DNA from: Moraxella sp035181385
GTDB taxonomy: Bacteria; Pseudomonadota; Gammaproteobacteria; Pseudomonadales; Moraxellaceae
Direction: 5' to 3'
Length of the DNA: 64,000 nucleotides
Assembly: GCF_035181385.1 (NCBI RefSeq)
Contig: NZ_JAXCJK010000004.1
Span: 1 to 64,000 of the forward strand
This document shows positions 16,267 to 23,753 of the stretch, piece after piece. How positions within the stretch are numbered: the first letter of the stretch is position 1; each line of letters begins with the position of its first letter. The position numbers and the translations under genes are program-made. Under the pieces are notes generated by a model. That model saw only the letters and a list, made by a program, of their open reading frames with translations. It had not been told where the DNA came from and made no database searches.

Positions 16267-17085
16267 ATGTCAAATTGGCTAGACGCCCTAAAATTCAACG
16301 ATGATGGATTAATTCCCGCCATCGCCCAAGACCGCCAAACAGGGCAAATACTCATGATGGCATGGCAAAACCGTGAGGCGTTAGAACTGACAGCCCAGAC
16401 TGGCACAGGCGTGTATTTTAGTCGTTCTCGTGGCAAGCTATGGCACAAAGGCGAATCAAGTGGGCACACGCAAATCGTCCACGAAATCCGCACTGACTGC
16501 GATGCCGATACCATCACACTCATCATCACGCAAATTGGTAACATTGCCTGTCATACAGGAAGGACAAGCTGTTTTTATCAACGACTAAATATGGCAAGTC
16601 TGACTTGGGAGGTCGTTGAAGGGGTCATTAAAAACCCTGATGAAATTTATGGCAAGACCCATCATAACCATGACAGCTTGATACAAAGCCACAATGCTAC
16701 CAATGTGCCTACCAATGTGCTTGGCCAGCTGGATAAAATTCTAAATGAACGCAAAACCGCCGACAAAGACAGCTCATATGTCGCAAGTCTTCACCACAAA
16801 GGACTCAACAAAATATTAGAAAAAGTAGGTGAAGAGACAATTGAGGCCATCATTGCTGCCAAAGAGTTGCAACTTGCCAAAAGTCTTAACAAAAACGACA
16901 ATAAACAAAAAGCGGACATGGTTTATGAGGTGGCAGATGTATGGTTTCATAGCCTTGTAGCATTGTCGCATCTGGGTTTATCAAGCCAAGATGTGCTAGA
17001 TGAGCTTGGCAGACGCTTTGGACTTTCTGGCATTGATGAGAAAAATGCACGCACAATAAAAAGCTGGGCATCGTGCTTTTTATGA
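16267..17085 (+). CDS. hisIE: bifunctional phosphoribosyl-AMP cyclohydrolase / phosphoribosyl-ATP pyrophosphatase
   Basis: 272 residues. The first half (about 1-115) is HisI: Y-F-S-R-S-R-G-K-L-W-H-K-G-E-S-S-G-H and the metal-binding D-C-D-A-D followed by C-H-T-G-R-T-S-C-F. The second half (about 150-262) is HisE: L-x-x-I-L-N-E-R-K, K-V-G-E-E-T-I-E-A and D-x-V-Y-E-V-A-D-V-W-F-H. Together they run steps 2 and 3 of histidine synthesis. The 30-40 residues between (N-x-H-D-S-L-I-Q-S-H) form a variable linker. It lies about 100 bp ahead of tatA, a neighbourhood shared with other gammaproteobacteria. Confidence 0.96.
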   Translation: MSNWLDALKFNDDGLIPAIAQDRQTGQILMMAWQNREALELTAQTGTGVYFSRSRGKLWHKGESSGHTQIVHEIRTDCDADTITLIITQIGNIACHTGRTSCFYQRLNMASLTWEVVEGVIKNPDEIYGKTHHNHDSLIQSHNATNVPTNVLGQLDKILNERKTADKDSSYVASLHHKGLNKILEKVGEETIEAIIAAKELQLAKSLNKNDNKQKADMVYEVADVWFHSLVALSHLGLSSQDVLDELGRRFGLSGIDEKNARTIKSWASCFL

Positions 17086-17183
17086 TCTTTGTCATCACTT
17101 TATTAAAGTTTTGTGATAGACTATCTTTAAAACATTTTAATGATTTTTTATCTAACTCATCTAACAATCAATAAGGATAAATC

Positions 17184-17405
17184 ATGGGCAGTTTTTCTAT
17201 CACGCATTGGCTGATTTTATTGGTGGTGGTGGTGGTCATTTTTGGCACTTCTAAGCTAAAAAATGCTGGCAAAGACTTAGGCTCTGCAGTCAAGGGCTTT
17301 AAAGAAGCAGTCAAAGAAGAAGATAAACCACAACTGGCCGAAAGCGACAATCAAACCCTTGTTGCTCAAATCAAAGAAATCAAAACCAACAAAACCGAAC
17401 TTTAA
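17184..17405 (+). CDS. tatA: Sec-independent translocase protein TatA
   Basis: 73 residues: a short N-terminus ending in a membrane helix (about 7-21, H-W-L-I-L-L-V-V-V-V-V-I-F-G), the F-G-T-S/x-K-L hinge, an amphipathic helix (about 22-45) and a polar tail. TatA multimers form the pore for folded, twin-arginine-signal proteins. First gene of tatABC. The ATG follows AAGGATAAATC. Confidence 0.95.
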   Translation: MGSFSITHWLILLVVVVVIFGTSKLKNAGKDLGSAVKGFKEAVKEEDKPQLAESDNQTLVAQIKEIKTNKTEL

Positions 17406-17429
17406 TTCATTAGTTAATAAGGCACTGTC

Positions 17430-18062
17430 TTGCTAAATCTTGGTTTTTTTGAATTCATGCTGTTTGGCATCATCGCACTCATCGTGTTAGGCCCTGAAAA
17501 ATTACCCATTGCGGCACGCACCTTGGGCAAATGGTATGCTAAAATTCGTCGTATGTCGGCACGCCTACAAAGTGAGTTTGTCAGCGAGTTACAACTTTTG
17601 GAAGTTCAAGAAGAGCTAAAAAATGAGCTTACTAAAATCAAAGAATCTGAAGCCAAAATCCAAGCTCAAATGGCAGAGCTTCAACGCACGCTTGATAAAA
17701 CCAAACGCACCGCTCATGCCAATAAACAACACATCATGGATGCTTGGCAAGACAATCATTTAAAAAATGATGATTTAACTGACAATACAGCAGATCGCAC
17801 CAGTTCAAATGATGGTGCAATTGATGACAACAGCAAAGGCGATGACAGAGGCAACAATCCAACCAAAAGCACAGAGGGCCTAAGTGAATCAACCGCTACA
17901 CTTGAAACAGCTTTTAACATTCCCATGGTCAATCGTTGGTTTTTATTGGGCAATTATGACAAAAAACGCCGACTGCCGACTGCCCCATTTTTGCCAAATC
18001 ACCAAGCTGATCCTCTACTTTATACCCGCGATACTTACGCCCAAACATCTAAGACACCATGA
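17430..18062 (+). CDS. tatB: Sec-independent translocase protein TatB
   Basis: 210 residues. Starts with the TatB pattern M-L-N-L-G-F-F-E-F-M-L-F-G-I-I-A-L-I-V-L-G-P-E-K-L-P, one membrane helix (about 8-22), then an amphipathic helix, a long coiled-coil stretch (about 50-105) and an acidic disordered tail. The start is TTG at 17430: AAGG is 7 nt upstream, and the next in-frame ATG would cut into the membrane helix. TatB with TatC forms the receptor for Tat signals. The stop overlaps the tatC ATG by 4 bp. Confidence 0.93.
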   Translation: MLNLGFFEFMLFGIIALIVLGPEKLPIAARTLGKWYAKIRRMSARLQSEFVSELQLLEVQEELKNELTKIKESEAKIQAQMAELQRTLDKTKRTAHANKQHIMDAWQDNHLKNDDLTDNTADRTSSNDGAIDDNSKGDDRGNNPTKSTEGLSESTATLETAFNIPMVNRWFLLGNYDKKRRLPTAPFLPNHQADPLLYTRDTYAQTSKTP

Positions 18063-18814
18063 CCAACCAAGCTCATAACGATGCCGATATGCCTTTAATG
18101 GCACATTTTACCGAATTACGCACACGGCTCATTCGTATGCTTATGGCAGTGGTTTTGGTATTTTTAGCACTGGTAGGATTTAGTCGCAAGCTGTATGATT
18201 TCATCTCCACCCCCTTAGTTGCTCTGCTACCAAATGAAGCCAGCCTCATTGCCACTGATGTTGCATCAGGATTTCTTGCACCCATCAAGCTGACCTTTTT
18301 TGTTGCATTATTTTTGGTCATGCCTTTTATTATTGCTCAAATTTGGGGGTTTATCTCGCCTGCTTTATACAAGCATGAAAAAAAAATGGCTGTACCATTA
18401 TTATTATCTGCCATTGTACTATTTTATGCAGGCGTAGCGTTTGCTTATTTCATCGTACTGGTGCCTACATTGAAGTTTTTTGTCATGTTTGCCCCTGATA
18501 ATGTCCTGCCAATGACCGACATTCAAAGCTATTTGGACTTTGTCATCAAGCTGTTTGCAGTCTTTGGCGTGATGTTTGAAATTCCCGTGGCGATACTGTT
18601 ACTTGTGCTGATGCAGATTGTCAGCCCACAGGCATTGGCGGACAAACGCCGTTATATCATTGTTGGCTGTTTTTTTATCGCCGCCATCGTTACACCGCCC
18701 GATGGAGCAAGTATGCTCATGCTTGCCATCCCCATGTGTCTTTTATTTGAATTTGGGCTGATGATGGCAAAAATGCTTGTCAAAAAACCATCAGTCTCTG
18801 CCAAAGACTCATAA
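18059..18814 (+). CDS. tatC: Sec-independent translocase protein TatC
   Basis: 251 residues, six membrane helices. The cytoplasmic N-terminus with H-F-T-E-L-R-T-R-L (about 15-23) is the signal-peptide recognition site, and the conserved F-E-I-P-V (about 176-180) and P-P-D (about 218-220) segments are present. It is translationally coupled to tatB through an ATGA overlap. It completes the tatABC operon. Confidence 0.97.
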   Translation: MTNQAHNDADMPLMAHFTELRTRLIRMLMAVVLVFLALVGFSRKLYDFISTPLVALLPNEASLIATDVASGFLAPIKLTFFVALFLVMPFIIAQIWGFISPALYKHEKKMAVPLLLSAIVLFYAGVAFAYFIVLVPTLKFFVMFAPDNVLPMTDIQSYLDFVIKLFAVFGVMFEIPVAILLLVLMQIVSPQALADKRRYIIVGCFFIAAIVTPPDGASMLMLAIPMCLLFEFGLMMAKMLVKKPSVSAKDS

Positions 18815-18876
18815 ACCAGCCATCTAACTGTGCTACTGTGTTATAATCATTTGTTTTTTATTGCTTATCTTTGCCC

Positions 18877-20364
18877 ATGAACCAGACCGCCATGCACTCA
18901 CCCACCGACGAGCAGAATGCTGCCCTACAAATGGCAGTGACAGGGCAATCGTTTAAAATTGTCGCCTATGCAGGAGCAGGCAAGACCACCACCCTAAAAC
19001 TTATTAGCCAAAATATGCGTGGGCGTGGGTTATACTTGGCATTTAATAAAGCGATCGCCAATGAAGCACAGGGCAAATTTCCATCAAATGTGCGATGCCA
19101 AACTTTTCATTCGCTTGCTTTTCGTCATGTCAATCGTGATATTACCGCTAAAATTAGCTTGCCACGCCTAACACCCTCCAAGCTTGCCAATGAGTTGAAT
19201 TTGTCTGCCATTCAAGTTGAACGGAATATTGATGGCATTAAAAAGCCCATTTTGCTCACGCCTGCCAAACTTGCCAACATCATCTCAGAAAGTTTGGCTA
19301 ATTTTTGTAAGACATCAAGTAGCTATCCTGCACCACGCCACATCACACCACCTTCGTGGCTGGACGAAAAAGACAGTGAACAGCTACAAGCCATGCTTTA
19401 CCCAGCTTTGGAACAACGATGGCTTCAGTCCATCGATCCTCGCCACCAGTCGGGCATTGGGCATGACATTTATCTAAAACTTTGGACGCTTTCAGACCCC
19501 ATCATTCCTGCCGACTTCATCTTATTTGATGAAGCCCAAGATGCAGACCCCTTGATGATGGGTGCATTAATCCGTCAAGACAAACAAACCATCTATGTTG
19601 GTGATGCTCATCAACAGATTTATGAATGGCGTGGGGCATTAAATGCCATGAAGCGACTGCCTTATCCACAAACCCTGCTCACACAGTCTTTTCGTTTTGG
19701 TGAGAATATTGCCAAAGTTGCCAATGTATTTTTGACTGCTTTGCAAGAAACAACTCCCTTAAAGGGCAATCCTACCACACCAAGTCATATTGCAAAACTG
19801 CTTGCCAATGGCAAAAAAGATGCCATTCTTTGTCGTACAAATGCCACCGCCATGAGCCAGTTGCTGTCAGGGCTTAAAGCTGGACACAAGGTATCTTTAC
19901 AGGCCGACAGCGACCGCATTTTGCGTTTTTGTCATGCTGCCGAGAGCTTAAAAACTGGCAAGTCCGCCTATGGTGTGCCAGAGCTTGCGTATTTTAAACA
20001 TTGGGGCGAGGTGCAAGAATTTAGCGAAACTGGTGAAGGCTCTGACCTAAAAACATGGGTCAAGCTCATTGAGGAACACGGCTCTCAAACCATTTCAAAT
20101 GCCATCAAAAGCCTAACCACCCAAAGCCATGCCGACTATGTTGTCTCCACCGCCCACAAAGCAAAGGGTCTGGAGTGGAATCGGGTACAAATTGGCGATG
20201 ATTTTTTGTATGATATAAGTCGCCACAGCATCAAAATTAGCCCTGAAGAGCTACGCCTGCTCTATGTGGCGTGTACTCGTAGCAAAGAAGTACTTGATAT
20301 TCATCACATCAGCGATTTGATTGCCAACCTAGCACTTGATGACAAGAAGTTGATTTATAAATAA
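18877..20364 (+). CDS. UvrD/FBH1-like superfamily 1 DNA helicase
   Basis: 495 residues, shorter than UvrD or Rep (about 680-720). All SF1A motifs are present: Q-motif T-D-E-Q-N-A-A-L, Walker A A-G-A-G-K-T-T (about 32-38), motif II F-D-E-A-Q-D-A (about 216-222), motif III V-G-D-A-H-Q-Q-I-Y-E-W-R-G, motif IV S-F-R-F, motif V S-T-A-H-K-A-K-G-L-E-W and motif VI Y-V-A-C-T-R-S. The compact size and the H-K-A-K-G-L-E motif resemble Fbh1-type helicases that act on recombination intermediates; the bacterial role is not established. Upstream TTG 18871 and downstream ATG 18892 are alternative starts. It stands between tatC and dusC. Confidence 0.85.
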   Translation: MNQTAMHSPTDEQNAALQMAVTGQSFKIVAYAGAGKTTTLKLISQNMRGRGLYLAFNKAIANEAQGKFPSNVRCQTFHSLAFRHVNRDITAKISLPRLTPSKLANELNLSAIQVERNIDGIKKPILLTPAKLANIISESLANFCKTSSSYPAPRHITPPSWLDEKDSEQLQAMLYPALEQRWLQSIDPRHQSGIGHDIYLKLWTLSDPIIPADFILFDEAQDADPLMMGALIRQDKQTIYVGDAHQQIYEWRGALNAMKRLPYPQTLLTQSFRFGENIAKVANVFLTALQETTPLKGNPTTPSHIAKLLANGKKDAILCRTNATAMSQLLSGLKAGHKVSLQADSDRILRFCHAAESLKTGKSAYGVPELAYFKHWGEVQEFSETGEGSDLKTWVKLIEEHGSQTISNAIKSLTTQSHADYVVSTAHKAKGLEWNRVQIGDDFLYDISRHSIKISPEELRLLYVACTRSKEVLDIHHISDLIANLALDDKKLIYK

Positions 20365-20384
20365 TCCATTCATACAGCAACCAC

Positions 20385-21362
20385 ATGACCGATTTTCATC
20401 ACCTATTTAATCGCCCTGTCCGCCTGCTCGCCCCAATGGAGGGCTTGACTGACCCATTGATGCGACAAATCTTGACCCAAATCGCCTATGATTTGGGGCG
20501 ACCTTATGACTGGGCGGTCAGCGAGTTTATTCGTGTTACCCATTATCCTTTGCCCGCCCACACTTTTTTAAAGTCTGTGCCAGAGCTATTGACGGACGGC
20601 AAAACAAAAAGCGGTACTCCCATTCATGTACAACTGCTTGGCAACAATCTTGAGACCATGAGCCAAAGTGCGATGACGGCGGTAAACCTTGGGGCAAGTG
20701 CAATTGATTTAAACTTTGGTTGCCCTGCTAAGACAGTTAATAACCACAAAGGTGGTTCGGTGCTTTTGGAAGAACCAGAGATTTTGTACGCCATTATAAG
20801 TTCGGTCAGAAATGCCGTGCCAAGCGAGATTCCAGTATCGGCAAAAATCCGTTTGGGTTATACCGACACCTCCAAGATGTACGAAATCGGACAAGCAGTC
20901 AAATCGGCAAATGCAAGCTGGCTAACCGTCCACGCCCGCACCAAAGTAGATGGCTACAAACCGCCCGCCTATTGGGATAAAATCGCTCCCTTTACTGAGC
21001 TTGGACTGCCAATCATTGCCAATGGCGAGATTTGGAACGCTGACCACGCCAAATGCTGTGCCGAGCAATCCGCCACACCGCATTTAATGCTGGGGCGTGG
21101 TGCGGTTACTCGTCCTGATTTGATTGCCAATATTCACAACGGAGCAACGCTTGATTGGCAAGGGCTTGTACCTTATCAACTCGCCTTTTTACATGACGAC
21201 ACCGACAATCAAGGCGGACTTGTTGGGCGGTACAAGCAGTGGCTTGGAATGCTGACAAAGGGTTATACGGAAGCTGAAAGTCTTTGGCAAATCGTCAAAA
21301 AACTCAAAACCAAAGACGACATCATTCATGCGTTAATGCAACCTATGCACCCATCTGCTTAG
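20385..21362 (+). CDS. dusC: tRNA-dihydrouridine synthase C
   Basis: 325-residue FMN-dependent TIM barrel. L-L-A-P-M-E-G-L-T-D binds flavin, and D-L-N-F-G-C-P-A-K (about 107-115) holds the catalytic Cys. The Q-L-L-G, A-K-I-R-L-G, H-A-R-T-K and I-A-N-G-E-I-W segments match DusC, the family that modifies U16 of tRNA in E. coli, rather than DusA or DusB. The gene begins 20 bp after the helicase stop, so the two are probably co-transcribed. Confidence 0.93.
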   Translation: MTDFHHLFNRPVRLLAPMEGLTDPLMRQILTQIAYDLGRPYDWAVSEFIRVTHYPLPAHTFLKSVPELLTDGKTKSGTPIHVQLLGNNLETMSQSAMTAVNLGASAIDLNFGCPAKTVNNHKGGSVLLEEPEILYAIISSVRNAVPSEIPVSAKIRLGYTDTSKMYEIGQAVKSANASWLTVHARTKVDGYKPPAYWDKIAPFTELGLPIIANGEIWNADHAKCCAEQSATPHLMLGRGAVTRPDLIANIHNGATLDWQGLVPYQLAFLHDDTDNQGGLVGRYKQWLGMLTKGYTEAESLWQIVKKLKTKDDIIHALMQPMHPSA

Positions 21363-21403
21363 GCATTGATGAGACAAAAATCTTTATTAGGAATAATTTG
21401 CAC

Positions 21404-21432
21404 TTGCGCATCTGAAAAAATGGGCGTATAAT
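21404..21432 (+). promoter_or_regulatory. promoter of rpmJ2
   Basis: TTGCGC (21404-21409), 17-bp spacer, TATAAT (21427-21432). A perfect 12-bp palindrome ATGTTATAACAT (21444-21455) lies just past the predicted transcription start and could be an operator. Confidence 0.7.
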
Positions 21433-21475
21433 CCAGTTTTATTATGTTATAACATTTATTTAATGGAGCAACACC

Positions 21476-21616
21476 ATGCAAGTCCTATCCTCTTTAAAAT
21501 CTGCCAAAAACCGTCATGAGGACTGCCAAATTGTCCGTCGTCGTGGTCGCACTTTTGTCATCTGCAAATCAAATCCACGCTTTAAAGCCGTACAAGGTGG
21601 TAAAAAGAAGCGATGA
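21476..21616 (+). CDS. rpmJ2: 50S ribosomal protein L36, type B
   Basis: 46-codon gene: M-Q-V-L-S-S-L-K-S-A-K-N-R-H, then C-Q-I-V-R-R-R-G-R-T-F-V-I-C-K-S-N-P-R-F-K, ending in G-G-K-K-K-R. The length, the R-H insertion and the loss of the four-ligand zinc site of type A L36 (only two Cys and no C-terminal H/C pair) mark it as the YkgO-like B form. GGAG is 8 nt before the ATG. It has its own promoter and a terminator at 21734. Together with rpmE2 this is the second zinc-free ribosomal protein form in the window. Confidence 0.95.
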   Translation: MQVLSSLKSAKNRHEDCQIVRRRGRTFVICKSNPRFKAVQGGKKKR

Positions 21617-21733
21617 TTGCTTGTTTTGTTGAATATTGAATAGATACCTTACATTGACAATACAAGGCGTGATAAGCTCTTATCAAAACCAAACCTCCTT
21701 TCATGACATTTAAAGTGATTTTAGATCAAATAC

Positions 21734-21767
21734 AAAAAAGCCAAACTGGTATCAGCTTGGCTTTTTT
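21734..21767. terminator. bidirectional terminator
   Basis: AAAAAAGCCAA and TTGGCTTTTTT form an 11-bp stem with a 12-nt loop, between rpmJ2 and the convergent periplasmic protein gene. Confidence 0.85.
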
Positions 21768-21791
21768 AATTAAGAGTCTTAGCACGATACT

Positions 21792-22301
21792 CTATTTGAC
21801 ACGGACACGATATTTAACAGATGCCGTTCCCCCAACACCTAAGTCCTCCACCGTCCAACGCAATGCCTTATAATAACTTAATGGCAACTCCTGAATTTCT
21901 GCATTCACCTTGGTACGAATAGGCATATTCACAAAATGATCACCATCAATGCTTGCTTTACCAATGCTTGGTGAAATAGCACCTATCAACTCTACACCCT
22001 CTGGAATATCTACGGTTACCGTCATGCTGCGTACACGATTGGTATCATGATTGGTATAAAGCCCTTGATATTCTACCACATCACCACGAACAACAGTGTC
22101 AGCAGTCGTCAAAGGTCGCAGCGTCTCATGACCAGATGCATCGGTATTGACCAAAAATGCGTTCATCTTAGTATCAATATTTGGGACAGCATGGGCATCG
22201 GTTTGCTGTGCTTGTGCATCGCTTGGCGTAGGTAGCATGGCATGAGCTGACAAAGCGGCCGTCGCCATAGTAGCAATCAACATTGCATGACTAAATTTCA
22301 T
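21792..22301 (-). CDS. secreted protein with DUF11-like beta-sandwich
   Basis: 169 residues. Signal peptide about 1-21 (M-K-F-S-H-A-M-L-I-A-T-M-A-T-A-A-L-S-A-H-A). The mature protein has one domain (about 70-167) with D-x-V-x-Y-x-G-x-Y-T-N, V-T-V-D-I-P-E-G-V-E and a closing L-R-W-T-V-E-D-L-G-V-G-G-T-A-S-V-K-Y-R-V, the pattern of DUF11-type repeats found in bacterial surface and periplasmic proteins. The function is unknown. It is transcribed alone, downstream of fadA on the same strand. Confidence 0.75.
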   Translation of the reverse strand: MKFSHAMLIATMATAALSAHAMLPTPSDAQAQQTDAHAVPNIDTKMNAFLVNTDASGHETLRPLTTADTVVRGDVVEYQGLYTNHDTNRVRSMTVTVDIPEGVELIGAISPSIGKASIDGDHFVNMPIRTKVNAEIQELPLSYYKALRWTVEDLGVGGTASVKYRVRVK

Positions 22302-22470
22302 AACTTCTCCTCAATTAAAACGCTCGTTGTCGGACTGCTTGGACATCATGTAGATTTTGTAGCAACATCAAAGCCTTGATTGCTGACAATCTGATAAAAT
22401 GACTTAATGAATGACAAAAAATAATTAAAGTCAGTATCAGTAGCAATGGCTTTCATACTGACATTTTAAA

Positions 22471-22508
22471 AACAAGAAAGCCATTTTATCACAGATGGCT
22501 TTCTTGTT
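22471..22508 (-). terminator. terminator of fadB-fadA
   Basis: A 14-bp perfect stem (AACAAGAAAGCCAT at 22471-22484 with its complement at 22495-22508) about 20 bp after the fadA stop. Extra copies of ATGGCTTTC lie just beyond at about 22446. The rest of 22302-22470 shows nothing more than AT-rich spacer. Confidence 0.7.
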
Positions 22509-22528
22509 GAGTTTTATTAAGTATAAAA

Positions 22529-23701
22529 TTACACACGCTCAATCACGGTGGCAATCCCTTGACCCAAGCCGATACACATAGTAGCAAGCCCAATTTGGGT
22601 ATCTTGTTGTTCCATAACATTAAGTAAGGTTGTGGTAATTCTCGCCCCAGAACAGCCAAGTGGGTGTCCCAGTGCAATCGCACCGCCATTATGATTTACG
22701 ATATCTTGCTTGTCATAAAGCCCTAAGCCCTTTAATACCGATAAGCCTTGTGCGGCAAAGGCTTCGTTTAGCTCAATGGTCTGAATATCATTGATGCTTA
22801 ACCCTGCACGCTTTAACGCTTTTTGGGTAGCTGGCACAGGTCCATAGCCCATAATGGCAGCATCACAGCCTGCGATTGCCATAGAGCGGATTTTGGCACG
22901 GGGCTTTAAACCCAAATCTTGGGCTTTTTGGGCAGACATCAATAACATGGCACACGCACCGTCTGACAAAGCGGACGATGTACCTGCGGTAACGGTACCG
23001 CCTTTAGGGTCAAACACAGGCTTTAAGGCTTTAAATGCGTCCAAATTGGCATCAGCACGGATAACTTCATCAACCGTACAAAGTTGCAAATTACCGTCTT
23101 GGTCATGTCCTTCAACGCCGACAATCTCATTATCAAAGCGACCATTTACGGTAGCGTCCCATGCTTTTTTGTGTGAATTTACGCCAAATTCATCTTGCTC
23201 TTCACGAGTAATGCCATTTAAACGCCCAAGCATTTCAGCGGTTAAACCCATCATATTGGACGCTTTGGCATAGTGTTTGCTTGCTTTTGGGTTTAAGTCC
23301 ACGCCGTGCATCATGCTGACATGTCCCATATGTTCCACACCACCGATGATAAACACATCACCTTGATTTGTCATGATTTGAGCCGCCGCCGTGTGCAAGG
23401 CTTGCATGGACGAGCCACACAGACGATTAACCGTTTGTCCGCCTGCACTTTTGGGAATGCCAGCTAGTAGTCCAATGTGGCGAGCAATATTCCAGCCTTG
23501 TTCAAGCGTTTGGTTTACCGCCCCCCAAATCACGTCTTCTACAAGGTTTAAATCAAACTCGTTGCGTTTTAATAGCTGTCGCACCACTTCGGCAGAAAGG
23601 TTATCGGCACGCACATTGCGAAACATACCATTTTTAGATTTGCCCATTGCTGAGCGTACGCCGTCCACAATGACGACATCGGTTGGGTTAAGCGTTGTCA
23701 T
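22529..23701 (-). CDS. fadA: 3-ketoacyl-CoA thiolase
   Basis: 390 residues of the thiolase fold. The acylated Cys is in N-R-L-C-G-S-S-M-Q-A-L-H (about Cys 91-95), N-G-G-A-I-A-L-G-H-P-L-G-C-S-G-A-R (about 336-352) supplies the His, and C-I-G-L-G-Q-G supplies the second Cys. It cleaves 3-ketoacyl-CoA to acetyl-CoA and a shortened acyl-CoA. It is about 50 bp after fadB in the same operon; the two products form the alpha2-beta2 trifunctional complex of aerobic beta-oxidation. Confidence 0.96.
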   Translation of the reverse strand: MTTLNPTDVVIVDGVRSAMGKSKNGMFRNVRADNLSAEVVRQLLKRNEFDLNLVEDVIWGAVNQTLEQGWNIARHIGLLAGIPKSAGGQTVNRLCGSSMQALHTAAAQIMTNQGDVFIIGGVEHMGHVSMMHGVDLNPKASKHYAKASNMMGLTAEMLGRLNGITREEQDEFGVNSHKKAWDATVNGRFDNEIVGVEGHDQDGNLQLCTVDEVIRADANLDAFKALKPVFDPKGGTVTAGTSSALSDGACAMLLMSAQKAQDLGLKPRAKIRSMAIAGCDAAIMGYGPVPATQKALKRAGLSINDIQTIELNEAFAAQGLSVLKGLGLYDKQDIVNHNGGAIALGHPLGCSGARITTTLLNVMEQQDTQIGLATMCIGLGQGIATVIERV

Positions 23702-23753
23702 AGTTTTTCCTTAAATTTATTTTAAAATCATTTTAAATACATCATCTACATCA

